From Solwaraspora sp. WMMD1047 (lineage in GTDB: Bacteria > Actinomycetota > Actinomycetes > Mycobacteriales > Micromonosporaceae): 64,000 nucleotides of DNA. The notes under the pieces were generated by a model. That model was not told the DNA's origin, searched no databases, and saw nothing but the letters and a program-made list of their open reading frames with translations. Below are positions 23,743-31,975 of the stretch, piece by piece. Where the stretch lies: NCBI RefSeq assembly GCF_029626155.1, contig NZ_JARUBL010000001.1, positions 5,312,501 to 5,376,500 of the forward strand, given 5' to 3'. Within the stretch, counting starts at the first letter, position 1; every line of letters starts with the position of its first letter. The position numbers and the translations under genes are program-made.

Positions 23743-24466
23743 CCCGACCTACCTGATCGACTTCGGCGCCGGGGTGCCGCACTCCGCCCGCCCCAACATG
23801 GTGGCTGGCCTGTGCGGTCACGCCGTCGCCCTCTCCGAGTGGCGGGCCGGCCTGCTGCACTGCGAGCGGTGCACGCCGACCACGTCCGCGCTGATCGACC
23901 TGCTTCCGGCGCTCCGGCCGTTGGAGGTCGGCGCCGGCGAAAGCGTCGGTACCGAGCTGCACCGGCTCATCGACAACCTCGCCGAGCGGCTCGGTCTCGC
24001 CGACGAGGGCGACATCGAGGTGTTCGTCGACCTGGCCCGCGGTGAGGTGTCCGTGGTCGACGGCGCTGACGAGGACCTGGTGCTCGGCCGGGGTGTCGTG
24101 ACCAGGGTGGACCGCTGGAACGAGGCGGCCGTGGTCGACGCTGCTCGCGCCCTGGTCTACGCCCACCGCGACGCGCCGTCGGAGAACCCGGCGCACACGG
24201 AGCGGGAGCTCGACGAGCTGATCCGGTTGGTGCGGGTGCGCGACGGGGAGCTGCCCGCCGAGCCGGCTTCGGTGCCGGATGGCCTGCACGTTGGCCGGGC
24301 GTTCTCCGGCAACGCGGTCGAGCAGGGGTGCTCGTGCGCGCTGGCGCCGTGCGGGCTGGTGGATGCCAGCCGGACGGACCCGGCGTGCCTGGACCACCCG
24401 ACCAGCCGCGCCCGGACGATGCGGCAGATCCACCGGGCGTCGCAGTGCCCGGGGGGTGCGCGGTGA
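23735..24466 (+). CDS. Early phage protein with Cys/His pairs, unknown
   Basis: 243 residues from GTG 23735 (GTG 23726 is also possible). It has possible zinc ligands near the N-terminus (AGLCGHAVA and LLHCERC) and a second Cys group near the end (GCSCALAPC, DPACLDH). The middle is acidic and helical. It starts inside the end of the preceding gene. No family recognised. Confidence 0.65.
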   Translation: MADPTYLIDFGAGVPHSARPNMVAGLCGHAVALSEWRAGLLHCERCTPTTSALIDLLPALRPLEVGAGESVGTELHRLIDNLAERLGLADEGDIEVFVDLARGEVSVVDGADEDLVLGRGVVTRVDRWNEAAVVDAARALVYAHRDAPSENPAHTERELDELIRLVRVRDGELPAEPASVPDGLHVGRAFSGNAVEQGCSCALAPCGLVDASRTDPACLDHPTSRARTMRQIHRASQCPGGAR

Positions 24467-24651
24467 CGCAGCCGAGCACCCCGAGCAACCCGTTCCCGGT
24501 GCCCCCTGGCCCGTGGCAGCCGTCCGGGCTGCCGGAGCAGACCGGAACCACCATCACCACCATCACGCTCTGCCCGAACGGCTGCGGCACCGAGATCCTC
24601 CCCGGCGACATCTGCTGCGACAACTGGGTGCCCGCGGGGTGGTCCCGGTGA
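24463..24651 (+). CDS. Small Cys-rich early protein
   Basis: 62 residues from the GTG at 24463, which overlaps the preceding stop (GTGA). After a Pro-rich start it has TLCPNGCGTEILPGDICCDN, a likely zinc knuckle. It ends in a second GTGA overlap with the next gene. Function unknown. Confidence 0.55.
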   Translation: MTQPSTPSNPFPVPPGPWQPSGLPEQTGTTITTITLCPNGCGTEILPGDICCDNWVPAGWSR

Positions 24652-24788
24652 AGCGGCACCCGGAGACGTGCTGGCCCGACCTGGCCTGCCCCGGCTGCCG
24701 CCGCCGGCACCGCGTCAACCTCGCCTGCCTCGCCGCCGCCCCGCTGCTGCTGGCGGCCGGCCTCATCGGACGGGCGGTCATCGGATGA
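24648..24788 (+). CDS. Small zinc-knuckle membrane protein
   Basis: 46 residues from the GTG at 24648. A CWPDLACPGCRRRH cluster is followed by a hydrophobic stretch (CLAAAPLLLAAGLIGRAVIG), so it is probably a membrane peptide with a metal-binding cytoplasmic head. Both ends overlap neighbours. Confidence 0.5.
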   Translation: MKRHPETCWPDLACPGCRRRHRVNLACLAAAPLLLAAGLIGRAVIG

Positions 24789-24943
24789 TCTCCCGCCTCA
24801 TCGCCCGCCTGGTCGACGCCGAGGTGCGCCGGCTCAACCGGGAGCTGGCCGTGGTTCGCGAGGAGCGCACCACCGCCCGCACCGTCGCCGCCCGCTGGCA
24901 CCAGCTCTACCGCGCCATCCGAGAGGAGCACAACCGTGGATGA
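24785..24943 (+). CDS. Small coiled-coil early protein
   Basis: 52 residues, one long charged helix (VRRLNRELAVVREERTTAR). The ATG overlaps the previous stop and the end overlaps the next GTG by 8 bp. Unknown function. Confidence 0.5.
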   Translation: MISRLIARLVDAEVRRLNRELAVVREERTTARTVAARWHQLYRAIREEHNRG

Positions 24944-25325
24944 GACCTGGATCTACCTGGCCCTGGCCCTGATCGGCGGCGGGGTTGCCGTCCTGTGCTG
25001 GTACGGCCGGCTCCGGGCCCGCGACGCCCGAGACGACGCCCGAGCCGACCGGGACAAGGCCCAGGCCCAGGCCCGCCTGCTCCGCACCGAGCTGAACCAG
25101 GCCGGCCACCAGCTCCGGCAGTTCTCCCTGATGCGCGCCCGGTTCATCGACCTGCTCGGCGAGCGCGACGAGGCGATCCGGCAGGCGGAAAGCCTCCGGC
25201 ACGACCTCGACGCGCTGAGCATCGCCGGCCCCGCCCCGCGACCGGCCGCCGACCAGCCCTGGTGGGCCACGACCATGCGCGACATCAACACGGTGCCGGT
25301 GACGAGCCCGGAGGACCCGCGGTGA
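24936..25325 (+). CDS. Membrane-anchored coiled-coil early protein
   Basis: 129 residues from a GTG. An N-terminal membrane span (IYLALALIGGGVAVLCWYG) is followed by a coiled coil to residue 95 (DRDKAQAQARLLRTELNQAG) and a loose tail. Such proteins in actinophage early regions are of unknown role. Confidence 0.65.
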   Translation: MDETWIYLALALIGGGVAVLCWYGRLRARDARDDARADRDKAQAQARLLRTELNQAGHQLRQFSLMRARFIDLLGERDEAIRQAESLRHDLDALSIAGPAPRPAADQPWWATTMRDINTVPVTSPEDPR

Positions 25326-25648
25326 CCGGCCTGGCCTGGCCGGGTCCGGTGCTGCGCCGGCCGCCCGCGATCGTCGGCGTCGACACGGAGTCGATGCCCC
25401 GGGTCACGGACGCCGTGCAGCTCCTGCCGGTCGTCCGCCCCCACCAGCCCGGCCCGGTCGCCGCGCCGGCCCTCGACCTCACCTGGTCGGCGCTGGACCT
25501 GCTCCTCCTGCCGGTCGCCGCCTGGCTGATGGCCCGGGACATGCCGGCCCGGCACCGCCGCCGCGGCGCCGTCGTCCGTCGGCGCGGCATCGACCTCCGC
25601 GCCGACCACCACCAGCACCGCCACAACGCCACGGGAGACCCAGCATGA
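25322..25648 (+). CDS. Early phage protein with one membrane span, unknown
   Basis: 108 residues from the GTG at 25322 (GTGA overlap). A hydrophobic segment (LDLLLLPVAAWLMA) sits between a Pro-rich N-terminus and a very basic His/Arg tail. No family recognised. Confidence 0.5.
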   Translation: MTGLAWPGPVLRRPPAIVGVDTESMPRVTDAVQLLPVVRPHQPGPVAAPALDLTWSALDLLLLPVAAWLMARDMPARHRRRGAVVRRRGIDLRADHHQHRHNATGDPA

Positions 25649-26997
25649 CCCTTCGCACCCGCAAGCCCACCGGAGCCGTGCCCTGGCCCCTGATCCTCAT
25701 CGAGGGCGGGGAGAAGTCCGGCAAGTCCTGGGCGTGCGCCCAGTTCAGCACCAGCGACCGCATCGGCCAGATGTACTGGATCGACCTGGGCGAAGGCGCC
25801 GCCGACGAGTACGGCGCCATCCCCGGCGCCAACTACCTGGTCGTCGAGCACGACGGCACCTGGGCACAGATCCAGGGCGCCGTCGACGCCGTCAAGGCCG
25901 AGGCCGCCCGCGCCGCCGAGGCCGGGGAGCCGCCGGTCGTGCTGGTCATCGACTCGATGACGGCCGAGTGGGACCTCCTGAAGGACTGGGCCTCGGACAA
26001 GGCCCGCCAGCGGTACAACCGGAAGGCCCGCGAGCAGCGTCGCAAGGAGTTGGCCGCCGACGAAGAGCCGAAGATCTCCATGGATCTGTGGAACGAGGCC
26101 AACGGCCGCCACAGGCGCCTGATGACCACCCTGATGACCTTCCCCGGGATCGTGCTGATGACCGCCCGCGGCAAGGACGTCGCCGCCATGGACGACAAGG
26201 GCAACCCGATCCCGAACACCCGGGAGTACCGGGTCGAAGGGCAGAAGACGATCGGCTTCGACGCGTCGTGCTGGATCCGCCTCGACCGGGCCAAGCCGGG
26301 GACCGTGGTCGGTGTCCGGTCGGTCCACGTCGGACTGCGGCCCGGCTACGACGCGCCGATCGAGCTGGCCCGTGACTGGACGGTCGAGGGCATCGTCTTC
26401 GACACGCTCCGGTGCGCGCCGGCCGAGGCCCACGTCCGGGACCTGACCGTGTTGCAGCCGGCCGAGCCGGATGGCGATCGTCCGCCGGTCGAGGACCGGA
26501 TCGACGAGCGCGGCGGCGCGTGGGAAGGAATCGCCGAGGCGGCGGAGCGCCGCGAGGCGCGGCCGGTGTCGGGCCCGCCCGCCGCCCCGCCCGCGCTCGG
26601 CGCCGCCGCGACCGCGATCCTGGCCGACCTCGCCGCCGCCGCCGACCAGGAGGCACTACGCACCGTGTGGCGGGCCGCTGGTGCAGCCCAGGCCGAGAAC
26701 CGGGTCACCGCCGCTGAGGGCCGTTGGATCGAGCAGAAGTGGCGGGAGCGGAAGGAACACCTGTTCCCCGCTAACCCGGCCACGCCGGAACAGCACCGGA
26801 AGATCTTCGCCCTGTGCGGTGAGGCCGCGATCGACGACCGGGACACCCGGTTGGCGATGCTCGGCGAGATCCTCGACCGGGACATCGACACGCAGAACCG
26901 GCTCAGCGTGGACGACGCGCGGAGGGTGATCGACCACCTGGAGCGGGTGGCGGCGCAGTCCCAGCCGCCGGCCGAGCGGGTGGGGGCTGACGCATGA
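25645..26997 (+). CDS. RecA-like AAA ATPase (Sak4-type recombination/replication protein)
   Basis: 450 residues. Walker A is EGGEKSGKSWACAQF near residue 25. Walker B is VVLVIDSMTAEWDLL near 105, and a conserved GIVLMTARGKDVAAMD follows. The first 260 residues form one RecA-fold core like phage Sak4 ATPases; the rest is a helical region with a charged C-terminal domain. Sak4-type proteins support single-strand annealing or phage DNA replication. The stop overlaps the start of the helicase gene, so the two are made together. Confidence 0.8.
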   Translation: MTLRTRKPTGAVPWPLILIEGGEKSGKSWACAQFSTSDRIGQMYWIDLGEGAADEYGAIPGANYLVVEHDGTWAQIQGAVDAVKAEAARAAEAGEPPVVLVIDSMTAEWDLLKDWASDKARQRYNRKAREQRRKELAADEEPKISMDLWNEANGRHRRLMTTLMTFPGIVLMTARGKDVAAMDDKGNPIPNTREYRVEGQKTIGFDASCWIRLDRAKPGTVVGVRSVHVGLRPGYDAPIELARDWTVEGIVFDTLRCAPAEAHVRDLTVLQPAEPDGDRPPVEDRIDERGGAWEGIAEAAERREARPVSGPPAAPPALGAAATAILADLAAAADQEALRTVWRAAGAAQAENRVTAAEGRWIEQKWRERKEHLFPANPATPEQHRKIFALCGEAAIDDRDTRLAMLGEILDRDIDTQNRLSVDDARRVIDHLERVAAQSQPPAERVGADA

Positions 26998-28754
26998 GCC
27001 ACAAGCCCACCCACGAGCAGCAGCAGATCATCGACGCTGCCCGGACCGGCGACGACCTCACCATTGAGGCCGGCGCCGGCACCGGGAAGACCAGCACCCT
27101 CAAGATGCTGGCCCGGGACCAGAGCCGGCGGCGGGGCGCGTACCTGGCCTACAACAAGGCCATCGCGGTCGACGCCGCCAAGTCGTTCCCGTCGTCGGTG
27201 GTGTGCAAGACCGCGCACAGCTTCGCGTACGGAGCGGTTGGCCGGGACTACGCGCACCGGCTGAAGGCGCCGAGGATGCCGGCCGGAGAGGCCGCCGGCA
27301 TCCTCGGCATCAACGAACCGGTGAAGGTCGGCGAGGTCACCTTCTCCTACCAGCAGCTCGCCCGGCTCGTCACCGAGACGATCCAGCGGTTCTGCTACTC
27401 CGCCGACGATCGGATCCAGCGGATGAACGTGCCGCTGATCAACGGGGTCGACAAGGCGGGTCAGGCCGAGCTGGCCCGGTACCTGGTCCCGATCGCCCAG
27501 CGCGCCTGGGACGAGGACATCACCAGCCGCGAGGGCCGGTTGCGGTTCACCCACGACTGCTACCTGAAGATGTGGATCCTGTCGAAGCCGGTCATCCACG
27601 CCGACTACGTGCTACTCGACGAGGCGCAGGACTCTAACCCGGCCGTGGCCGGTCTGGTGTCCGACCAGCCGGCGCAGCGGATCCTGGTCGGGGACCGGTC
27701 GCAGGCTATCTACGGCTGGCGTGGGGCGACCGACGCGATGGCCACCTTCGACGGGCAGCGATTCCAGCTCAGCCAGTCGTTCCGCTTCGGCCCGGCCGTG
27801 GCAGCAGAGGCGAACAAGTGGCTCTCGCTGCTCGACGCGCCTCTGCGGTTGACCGGCTACGACGCCATCCCGTCCCGGATCGGGGCGCTCGGTGACGCCG
27901 CCGACGCGGTGCTGTGCCGGTCCAACGGCGGGGCGATCGGCCAGGTGATGTCGGCGCTGGGTGCCGGCCGCCGGGTGGCTCTGGTCGGGGGCGGCAACGA
28001 AATCCGGCGGATGGCGGAGGCGGCCGAGAGGCTCCAGGCTGGTCGGCCGACGGACCACCCGGAGTTGTTCGCGTTCACCAGTTGGCGGGAGGTGCGGGAT
28101 TACGTCGAGCACGACGCCGCCGGTTCCGACCTGCGGGTGTTCGTGCGGCTGATCGACAAGCACGGGGCTCGCGAGGTGATGCGGGTCTGTGACGCCCTGG
28201 TCGACGAGCGGTGCGCGGATGTTGTCGTTTCGACCGCGCACAAGGCCAAAGGGCGGGAGTGGCCGACGGTCCGGATCGCCGCGGACTTCCCGGAGCCGAA
28301 GCCCGACAGCGATACCGGGGAGACGCCGAGCCCGGCCCGCGAGGAGGCGATGCTGGCCTACGTCGCGGTGACCCGCGCTCAGGATGTGCTTGACCGAGAG
28401 GGCCTGGCCTGGGTCGACCGGCATGTGGTCGGCGCGGCCCGGGTGCACGATCCTGCCGCGATCATGCCGGACGCGCCGGACGACACCGCCCCGGACATCG
28501 GCGACCTGATCGAGGCGTCGTCCCTCGGCACACCGGAGGCGAAGGCCCTGCGCGAGGAGGCCCGCTCGGTCCTGGCCGGTGAGCTGACCGGGATGCCGGA
28601 GGAGCAGGCGGACTGGGACGCCGACCAGGCGCCGGAGCCGTTGGTGGACACGGCGTACGGCCCGCTGCCGGCGCACGAGGCCGCTCAGCTCGCCGAGCAC
28701 GGCTACGTCACCTGCCGCTGCCTGCCTGAGCCTGTGGCGGCCGGCCGTGGATAA
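26994..28754 (+). CDS. Superfamily 1 (UvrD-like) DNA helicase
   Basis: 586 residues. Motif I is EAGAGTGKTSTLKML (residues 26-40), motif II YVLLDEAQDSNPAV, motif III VGDRSQAIYGWRGA, motif IV around LSQSFRFG, and the late motifs include VSTAHKAKGREWPTV and LAYVAVTRAQDVL. It unwinds DNA with ATP, probably in phage replication or recombination beside the RecA-like ATPase. Domain order is complete. No nuclease domain is attached. Confidence 0.9.
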   Translation: MSHKPTHEQQQIIDAARTGDDLTIEAGAGTGKTSTLKMLARDQSRRRGAYLAYNKAIAVDAAKSFPSSVVCKTAHSFAYGAVGRDYAHRLKAPRMPAGEAAGILGINEPVKVGEVTFSYQQLARLVTETIQRFCYSADDRIQRMNVPLINGVDKAGQAELARYLVPIAQRAWDEDITSREGRLRFTHDCYLKMWILSKPVIHADYVLLDEAQDSNPAVAGLVSDQPAQRILVGDRSQAIYGWRGATDAMATFDGQRFQLSQSFRFGPAVAAEANKWLSLLDAPLRLTGYDAIPSRIGALGDAADAVLCRSNGGAIGQVMSALGAGRRVALVGGGNEIRRMAEAAERLQAGRPTDHPELFAFTSWREVRDYVEHDAAGSDLRVFVRLIDKHGAREVMRVCDALVDERCADVVVSTAHKAKGREWPTVRIAADFPEPKPDSDTGETPSPAREEAMLAYVAVTRAQDVLDREGLAWVDRHVVGAARVHDPAAIMPDAPDDTAPDIGDLIEASSLGTPEAKALREEARSVLAGELTGMPEEQADWDADQAPEPLVDTAYGPLPAHEAAQLAEHGYVTCRCLPEPVAAGRG

Positions 28755-29139
28755 CGTCCGCTACCTCCCCGGGGCCAGCGTGGTGCTGGCCCCGGGGCGC
28801 CCCCGAGCCGACCGTGACGCCATCGGCGACCGGTACACCGCCCTGTGCGAGGCCCGCGCCCACGCCGCCACCAGCGTCATCGCGATGCTCGCCGAGGCGT
28901 GCGCCGATGACGTGCCCGTGCTGGTCGACGAGCTGCACCAGGCGGAGCAGCTCCGACGGGAGCTGGCCACCGCGGTCGACGAGCTGGCCGACACCATCGC
29001 CGCGGTGCGCGCCCTGCACGAGGAGCGCGAGGTGGCCGGCCCGGCTGGCCCGGTGCTGGTGTGCGCCGGCTGCGGGATCGAGGTCGGCGCCGGCCCGTGC
29101 CCGACGATCGCCGCGCTGGACGGTGGGTCCGATGGCTGA
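28747..29139 (+). CDS. Early phage protein with C-terminal Cys motif
   Basis: 130 residues from a GTG, overlapping the helicase gene by 8 bp. A long acidic helical region (residues 25-95) precedes CAGCGIEVGAGPCP, a possible zinc site. No family recognised. Confidence 0.6.
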   Translation: MDNVRYLPGASVVLAPGRPRADRDAIGDRYTALCEARAHAATSVIAMLAEACADDVPVLVDELHQAEQLRRELATAVDELADTIAAVRALHEEREVAGPAGPVLVCAGCGIEVGAGPCPTIAALDGGSDG

Positions 29140-29515
29140 CGGCCTGTTCCCGGCTGAACCGTTCCTCGCCCCGGAGACCGGCCCGCTGCCGGCCGATCCG
29201 GTGTCCGCCGGCCGCCGGCTCACCCAGCGGCAGGCGGAGGCGGTACGCCTCGGCGCCCACCCCCTCGCCCGGGTCGACCCGTCGATCCGGATCCACCCCG
29301 ACGCGGACCCCGACCGGACCGCCAGCGCGGACAACGCCGCTTCCCGGCCGCTGCGGTGCGGCACCTGCCGGCACCGGACGACCGCCACCTACCCGAAGTG
29401 CCTGTGGCGGCCCAGCTCGCCCGGGCCGGTGCCGCGGGTCACCCACGGCCCGGCCTCCGACGTGCGCGCCTGGTGGCCAGCCTGCCGCGACTGGCAGCCC
29501 CGAGAGGAGGGGTGA
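29132..29515 (+). CDS. Early phage Cys-rich protein
   Basis: 127 residues from the ATG at 29132. It contains RRLTQRQAEAVRLGAHPL in the first half and CGTCRHRTTATYPKCLW plus WWPACRDW in the second, a Cys pattern recurrent in actinophage early proteins. The aromatic residues and cysteines suggest a small metal-binding domain. Function unknown. Confidence 0.65.
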   Translation: MADGLFPAEPFLAPETGPLPADPVSAGRRLTQRQAEAVRLGAHPLARVDPSIRIHPDADPDRTASADNAASRPLRCGTCRHRTTATYPKCLWRPSSPGPVPRVTHGPASDVRAWWPACRDWQPREEG

Positions 29516-29517
29516 CG

Positions 29518-29952
29518 ATGCCTCAACCGTTTGACCCGTTCCGCCACCGCGCCCGCGGGGTGTGGCAGTCCGACCACGCCGCGTTCACCCCAGCCGGCGA
29601 GATGTTCGTGTCCATCGGCTACGGAGAGGTAGCCGACCGCAGCCCGTACCGTGCCGGCGACTGGGTGCAGTTCCACGGCCTGCCGGGGTGGCCGGAGGGC
29701 GATTCCCGCGCGCACGGCTGGCGCGGCTACGTCCTCGGCAGCCGCGGTCACCTCCTGGTCCACGGGATCACCGACGACGGGCGGCCCTTCGAGGAGCACT
29801 GGGCCTGGCTCGTGCCGGACGGCGCGCCGGACCCGTACCAGATGTGCACGTGCTGCCCCCACCCGCCGCGCGTGGTGCGCAAGCCGGCGCCGCCGCGACC
29901 CGAGCAGCTCGACCTGTTCGGGCCGCTGGCCGCCCTGGGAATGAGCGCGTGA
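29518..29952 (+). CDS. Early phage protein with a sliding-clamp-binding motif
   Basis: 144 residues. The body is rich in Trp and Gly (RHRARGVWQSDHAAFTP, HGWRGYVLGSRGHLLVHG) and has CTCC near residue 110. Close to the C-terminus PEQLDLFGP matches the bacterial beta-clamp-binding consensus QL[SD]LF exactly. The protein may dock on the host DNA polymerase sliding clamp, to recruit or block the replisome; this is inference from the motif. It overlaps the next gene by one base. Confidence 0.7.
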   Translation: MPQPFDPFRHRARGVWQSDHAAFTPAGEMFVSIGYGEVADRSPYRAGDWVQFHGLPGWPEGDSRAHGWRGYVLGSRGHLLVHGITDDGRPFEEHWAWLVPDGAPDPYQMCTCCPHPPRVVRKPAPPRPEQLDLFGPLAALGMSA

Positions 29953-30170
29953 TGGCCCGGTCTCGTCCCCGGCCGCGCCGGTCCCGCCAGCCCGCCAAGA
30001 GCCGTCTGGCGCCGTGCGTCTACGCCCCCGACTTCACCCTGCCGGACCCGCGCGACCCGGACCACCCGCTGTGCCGGTGCGGCCTGCACCGGGGCCACGT
30101 CCGCCACCAGCTCCCCGACACCAGCGAGGCCACGGCAGAGCACCGCCGCCGAATCGGGGACGACGCATGA
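29952..30170 (+). CDS. Small basic early protein
   Basis: 72 residues. Very basic N-terminus (ARSRPRPRRSRQPAKSRL) followed by a Cys/His set (LCRCGLHRGHVRHQL) that could bind zinc. The start overlaps the previous stop (TGATG) and the stop overlaps the next ATG. Confidence 0.55.
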   Translation: MARSRPRPRRSRQPAKSRLAPCVYAPDFTLPDPRDPDHPLCRCGLHRGHVRHQLPDTSEATAEHRRRIGDDA

Positions 30171-30664
30171 GCCACATCCTCCAGATCGTCTGGCCCATCA
30201 CCGACGACCACTACACCCGATCCGAACTCATCGAAGAGGCCACCCGCCTACTCGACCACTACGCCGCCGACCTCGGCGCGATCATCAGCGGCCCACCACT
30301 CTGGCTCATCTTCCCCGCAGCCGACGTGCCCGGATGGACCACGTACCCCGGCAGCGTCCTCGTCGCCCGGATGCCCGCCATCCAGGACGAAGAGTTCACC
30401 GCCTGGCGGGCACGGCGGGACATCGACCCGATCCGGATCGAGCAGGCACTCGCAGGCCAAATCACCGCCCGGCAGCTCGGCACCGCCGAGAAGCGTCACC
30501 TCGTCGAGCGGCTGATCGCCGACGGCCTCGACGACACCGCCATCGGGGTCCGGCTCCGCTGGTCGGACACACCCCGGAAGGCCCGGAACTGCGTGCTGCG
30601 GTTCCGGACCTGGCACCAGATCCGCCGAGAGGCACCGCGTACCGACGCGGCAGCCGCGGCCTGA
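30167..30664 (+). CDS. Early phage protein with C-terminal HTH-like region
   Basis: 165 residues. The N-terminal half is alpha/beta (ILQIVWPITDDHYTRSELIEEA). The C-terminal 70 residues contain a probable helix-turn-helix (HLVERLIADGLDDTAIGVRL). It may be a DNA-binding early regulator; no named family is evident. Confidence 0.6.
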   Translation: MSHILQIVWPITDDHYTRSELIEEATRLLDHYAADLGAIISGPPLWLIFPAADVPGWTTYPGSVLVARMPAIQDEEFTAWRARRDIDPIRIEQALAGQITARQLGTAEKRHLVERLIADGLDDTAIGVRLRWSDTPRKARNCVLRFRTWHQIRREAPRTDAAAAA

Positions 30665-30699
30665 CCCAGCACCACCCAACCCGAGAGGAGACCCACCCA

Positions 30700-31062
30700 G
30701 TGCCACAGCCCACCGAGGACGACCGGACGGTCCGCCCGTTCGGCGCCATCCTCCAGGAGATCGCCGCCGGCCGCCTTCACAACCGGCTCTCCGAGCAGCT
30801 CGCCGACCTCACCACCGCCGTCCACGCCACCGGCAAGAAGGGCACGGTCACCCTCACCATCACCGTCGCCCCGATCAAGGCCGGTGTCACCGACACCCTC
30901 GTCGTCTCGGGCCGGTCGGTGTGCAAGGCGCCGGAGGGCGAGGACGCCTTCCCGTCGTCGGTGTTCTTCCCCGACGCCGCCGGCAACCTCACCCGCAACG
31001 ACCCCAACCAGCCGACCCTGCCCCTGCGCGGGCTCGACACCACCCGAGAGGCCACCGCCTGA
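30700..31062 (+). CDS. Early phage protein, unknown (adjacent to DUF2303 gene)
   Basis: 120 residues from a GTG with a GAGAGGAG ribosome site. Strand-rich middle (GTVTLTITVAPIKAGVTDTL) and RTVRPFGAILQEI at the start. Proteins like this often lie just before the DUF2303 gene in actinophages. Its stop overlaps the next ATG. Confidence 0.65.
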   Translation: MPQPTEDDRTVRPFGAILQEIAAGRLHNRLSEQLADLTTAVHATGKKGTVTLTITVAPIKAGVTDTLVVSGRSVCKAPEGEDAFPSSVFFPDAAGNLTRNDPNQPTLPLRGLDTTREATA

Positions 31063-31892
31063 TGACCAGCGACATCGAGAACGAGATGCAGACCATCGTC
31101 GGCACCGCCCTGGTCGCCGCCGAACCGACCAAGCTGGACCTGGGCGGCTACTACATCGTCAAGACCCCGGCGGGGGTGCAGCACGTCGACCTGACCGGCG
31201 ACGCCTACCGGGACAACCCGCGCCGCAAGATCGGCACCGTCACCGTCCGGGACGCGCCGAGCTTCCTGGCCGTCTTCGCCAAGCACGCCTCGCCGACCGC
31301 CGAGATCTACGCCGACCGGGACCGGGGCACCATCACCGCGGTCCTGGACGCCCACCCGGGCGACGGCGGCACCCCGGCGTGGCAGCAGCACCGCGCCGTG
31401 CTCCAGCTCCGCCACTCCAAGGCCTTCACCGCCTGGCGGGAGATCAGCGGCCAACTGATGGCGCAGACCGCGTTCGCGGAGTTCGTCGAGGACCACCGCG
31501 CCGACATCCGCACCCCGGCCGCCGCCGACGTCCTGGAGATGGCCCAGACCATCCAGGGCACCACCAAGGTCGCGTGGAAGTCCTCGATGCTGCTGACCAA
31601 CGGCCAGCGGCAGCTCTCCTACGTCGAGCAGGTCGACGCGAACGCCGGCCGGCGTGGGGAGATGGCCATCCCCGACAGCCTCGGCCTCGCCCTGGCCGTG
31701 TTCGACGGCGCGGCCGTCGCCGACCCGGTCACCGCCCGCCTCCGGTTCCGCATCAACGGCGAGGGCCGGCTGACCATCGGCGTGATCCTCGACCAGCTCG
31801 ACGACGTCATCAACGCCGCGTTCGAGGGAGTGGTGGAGCAGGTGGCCGGCGGGGTGCCGGTGCCGATCCTGCGCGGAACCGCCCCGGCCTAA
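31062..31892 (+). CDS. DUF2303 family phage protein (YfdQ-like)
   Basis: 276 residues. DUF2303 features include YYIVKTPAGVQHVDLTGD, FAKHASPTAEIYADRD, HRAVLQLRHSKAFTAWREI and FVEDHRADIRTPAAADVLEM. The family is common in temperate phages of Gram-positive and Gram-negative hosts and sits with recombination and replication genes; its activity is not known. Length is normal. Confidence 0.82.
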   Translation: MTSDIENEMQTIVGTALVAAEPTKLDLGGYYIVKTPAGVQHVDLTGDAYRDNPRRKIGTVTVRDAPSFLAVFAKHASPTAEIYADRDRGTITAVLDAHPGDGGTPAWQQHRAVLQLRHSKAFTAWREISGQLMAQTAFAEFVEDHRADIRTPAAADVLEMAQTIQGTTKVAWKSSMLLTNGQRQLSYVEQVDANAGRRGEMAIPDSLGLALAVFDGAAVADPVTARLRFRINGEGRLTIGVILDQLDDVINAAFEGVVEQVAGGVPVPILRGTAPA

Positions 31893-31975
31893 CCCCGGTG
31901 CCGGCCCGGTCCCCACCACGGCGGACCGGGCCGGCACGCACCACCGCCCAACCACCCTGAACCACGGGAGCGCAG

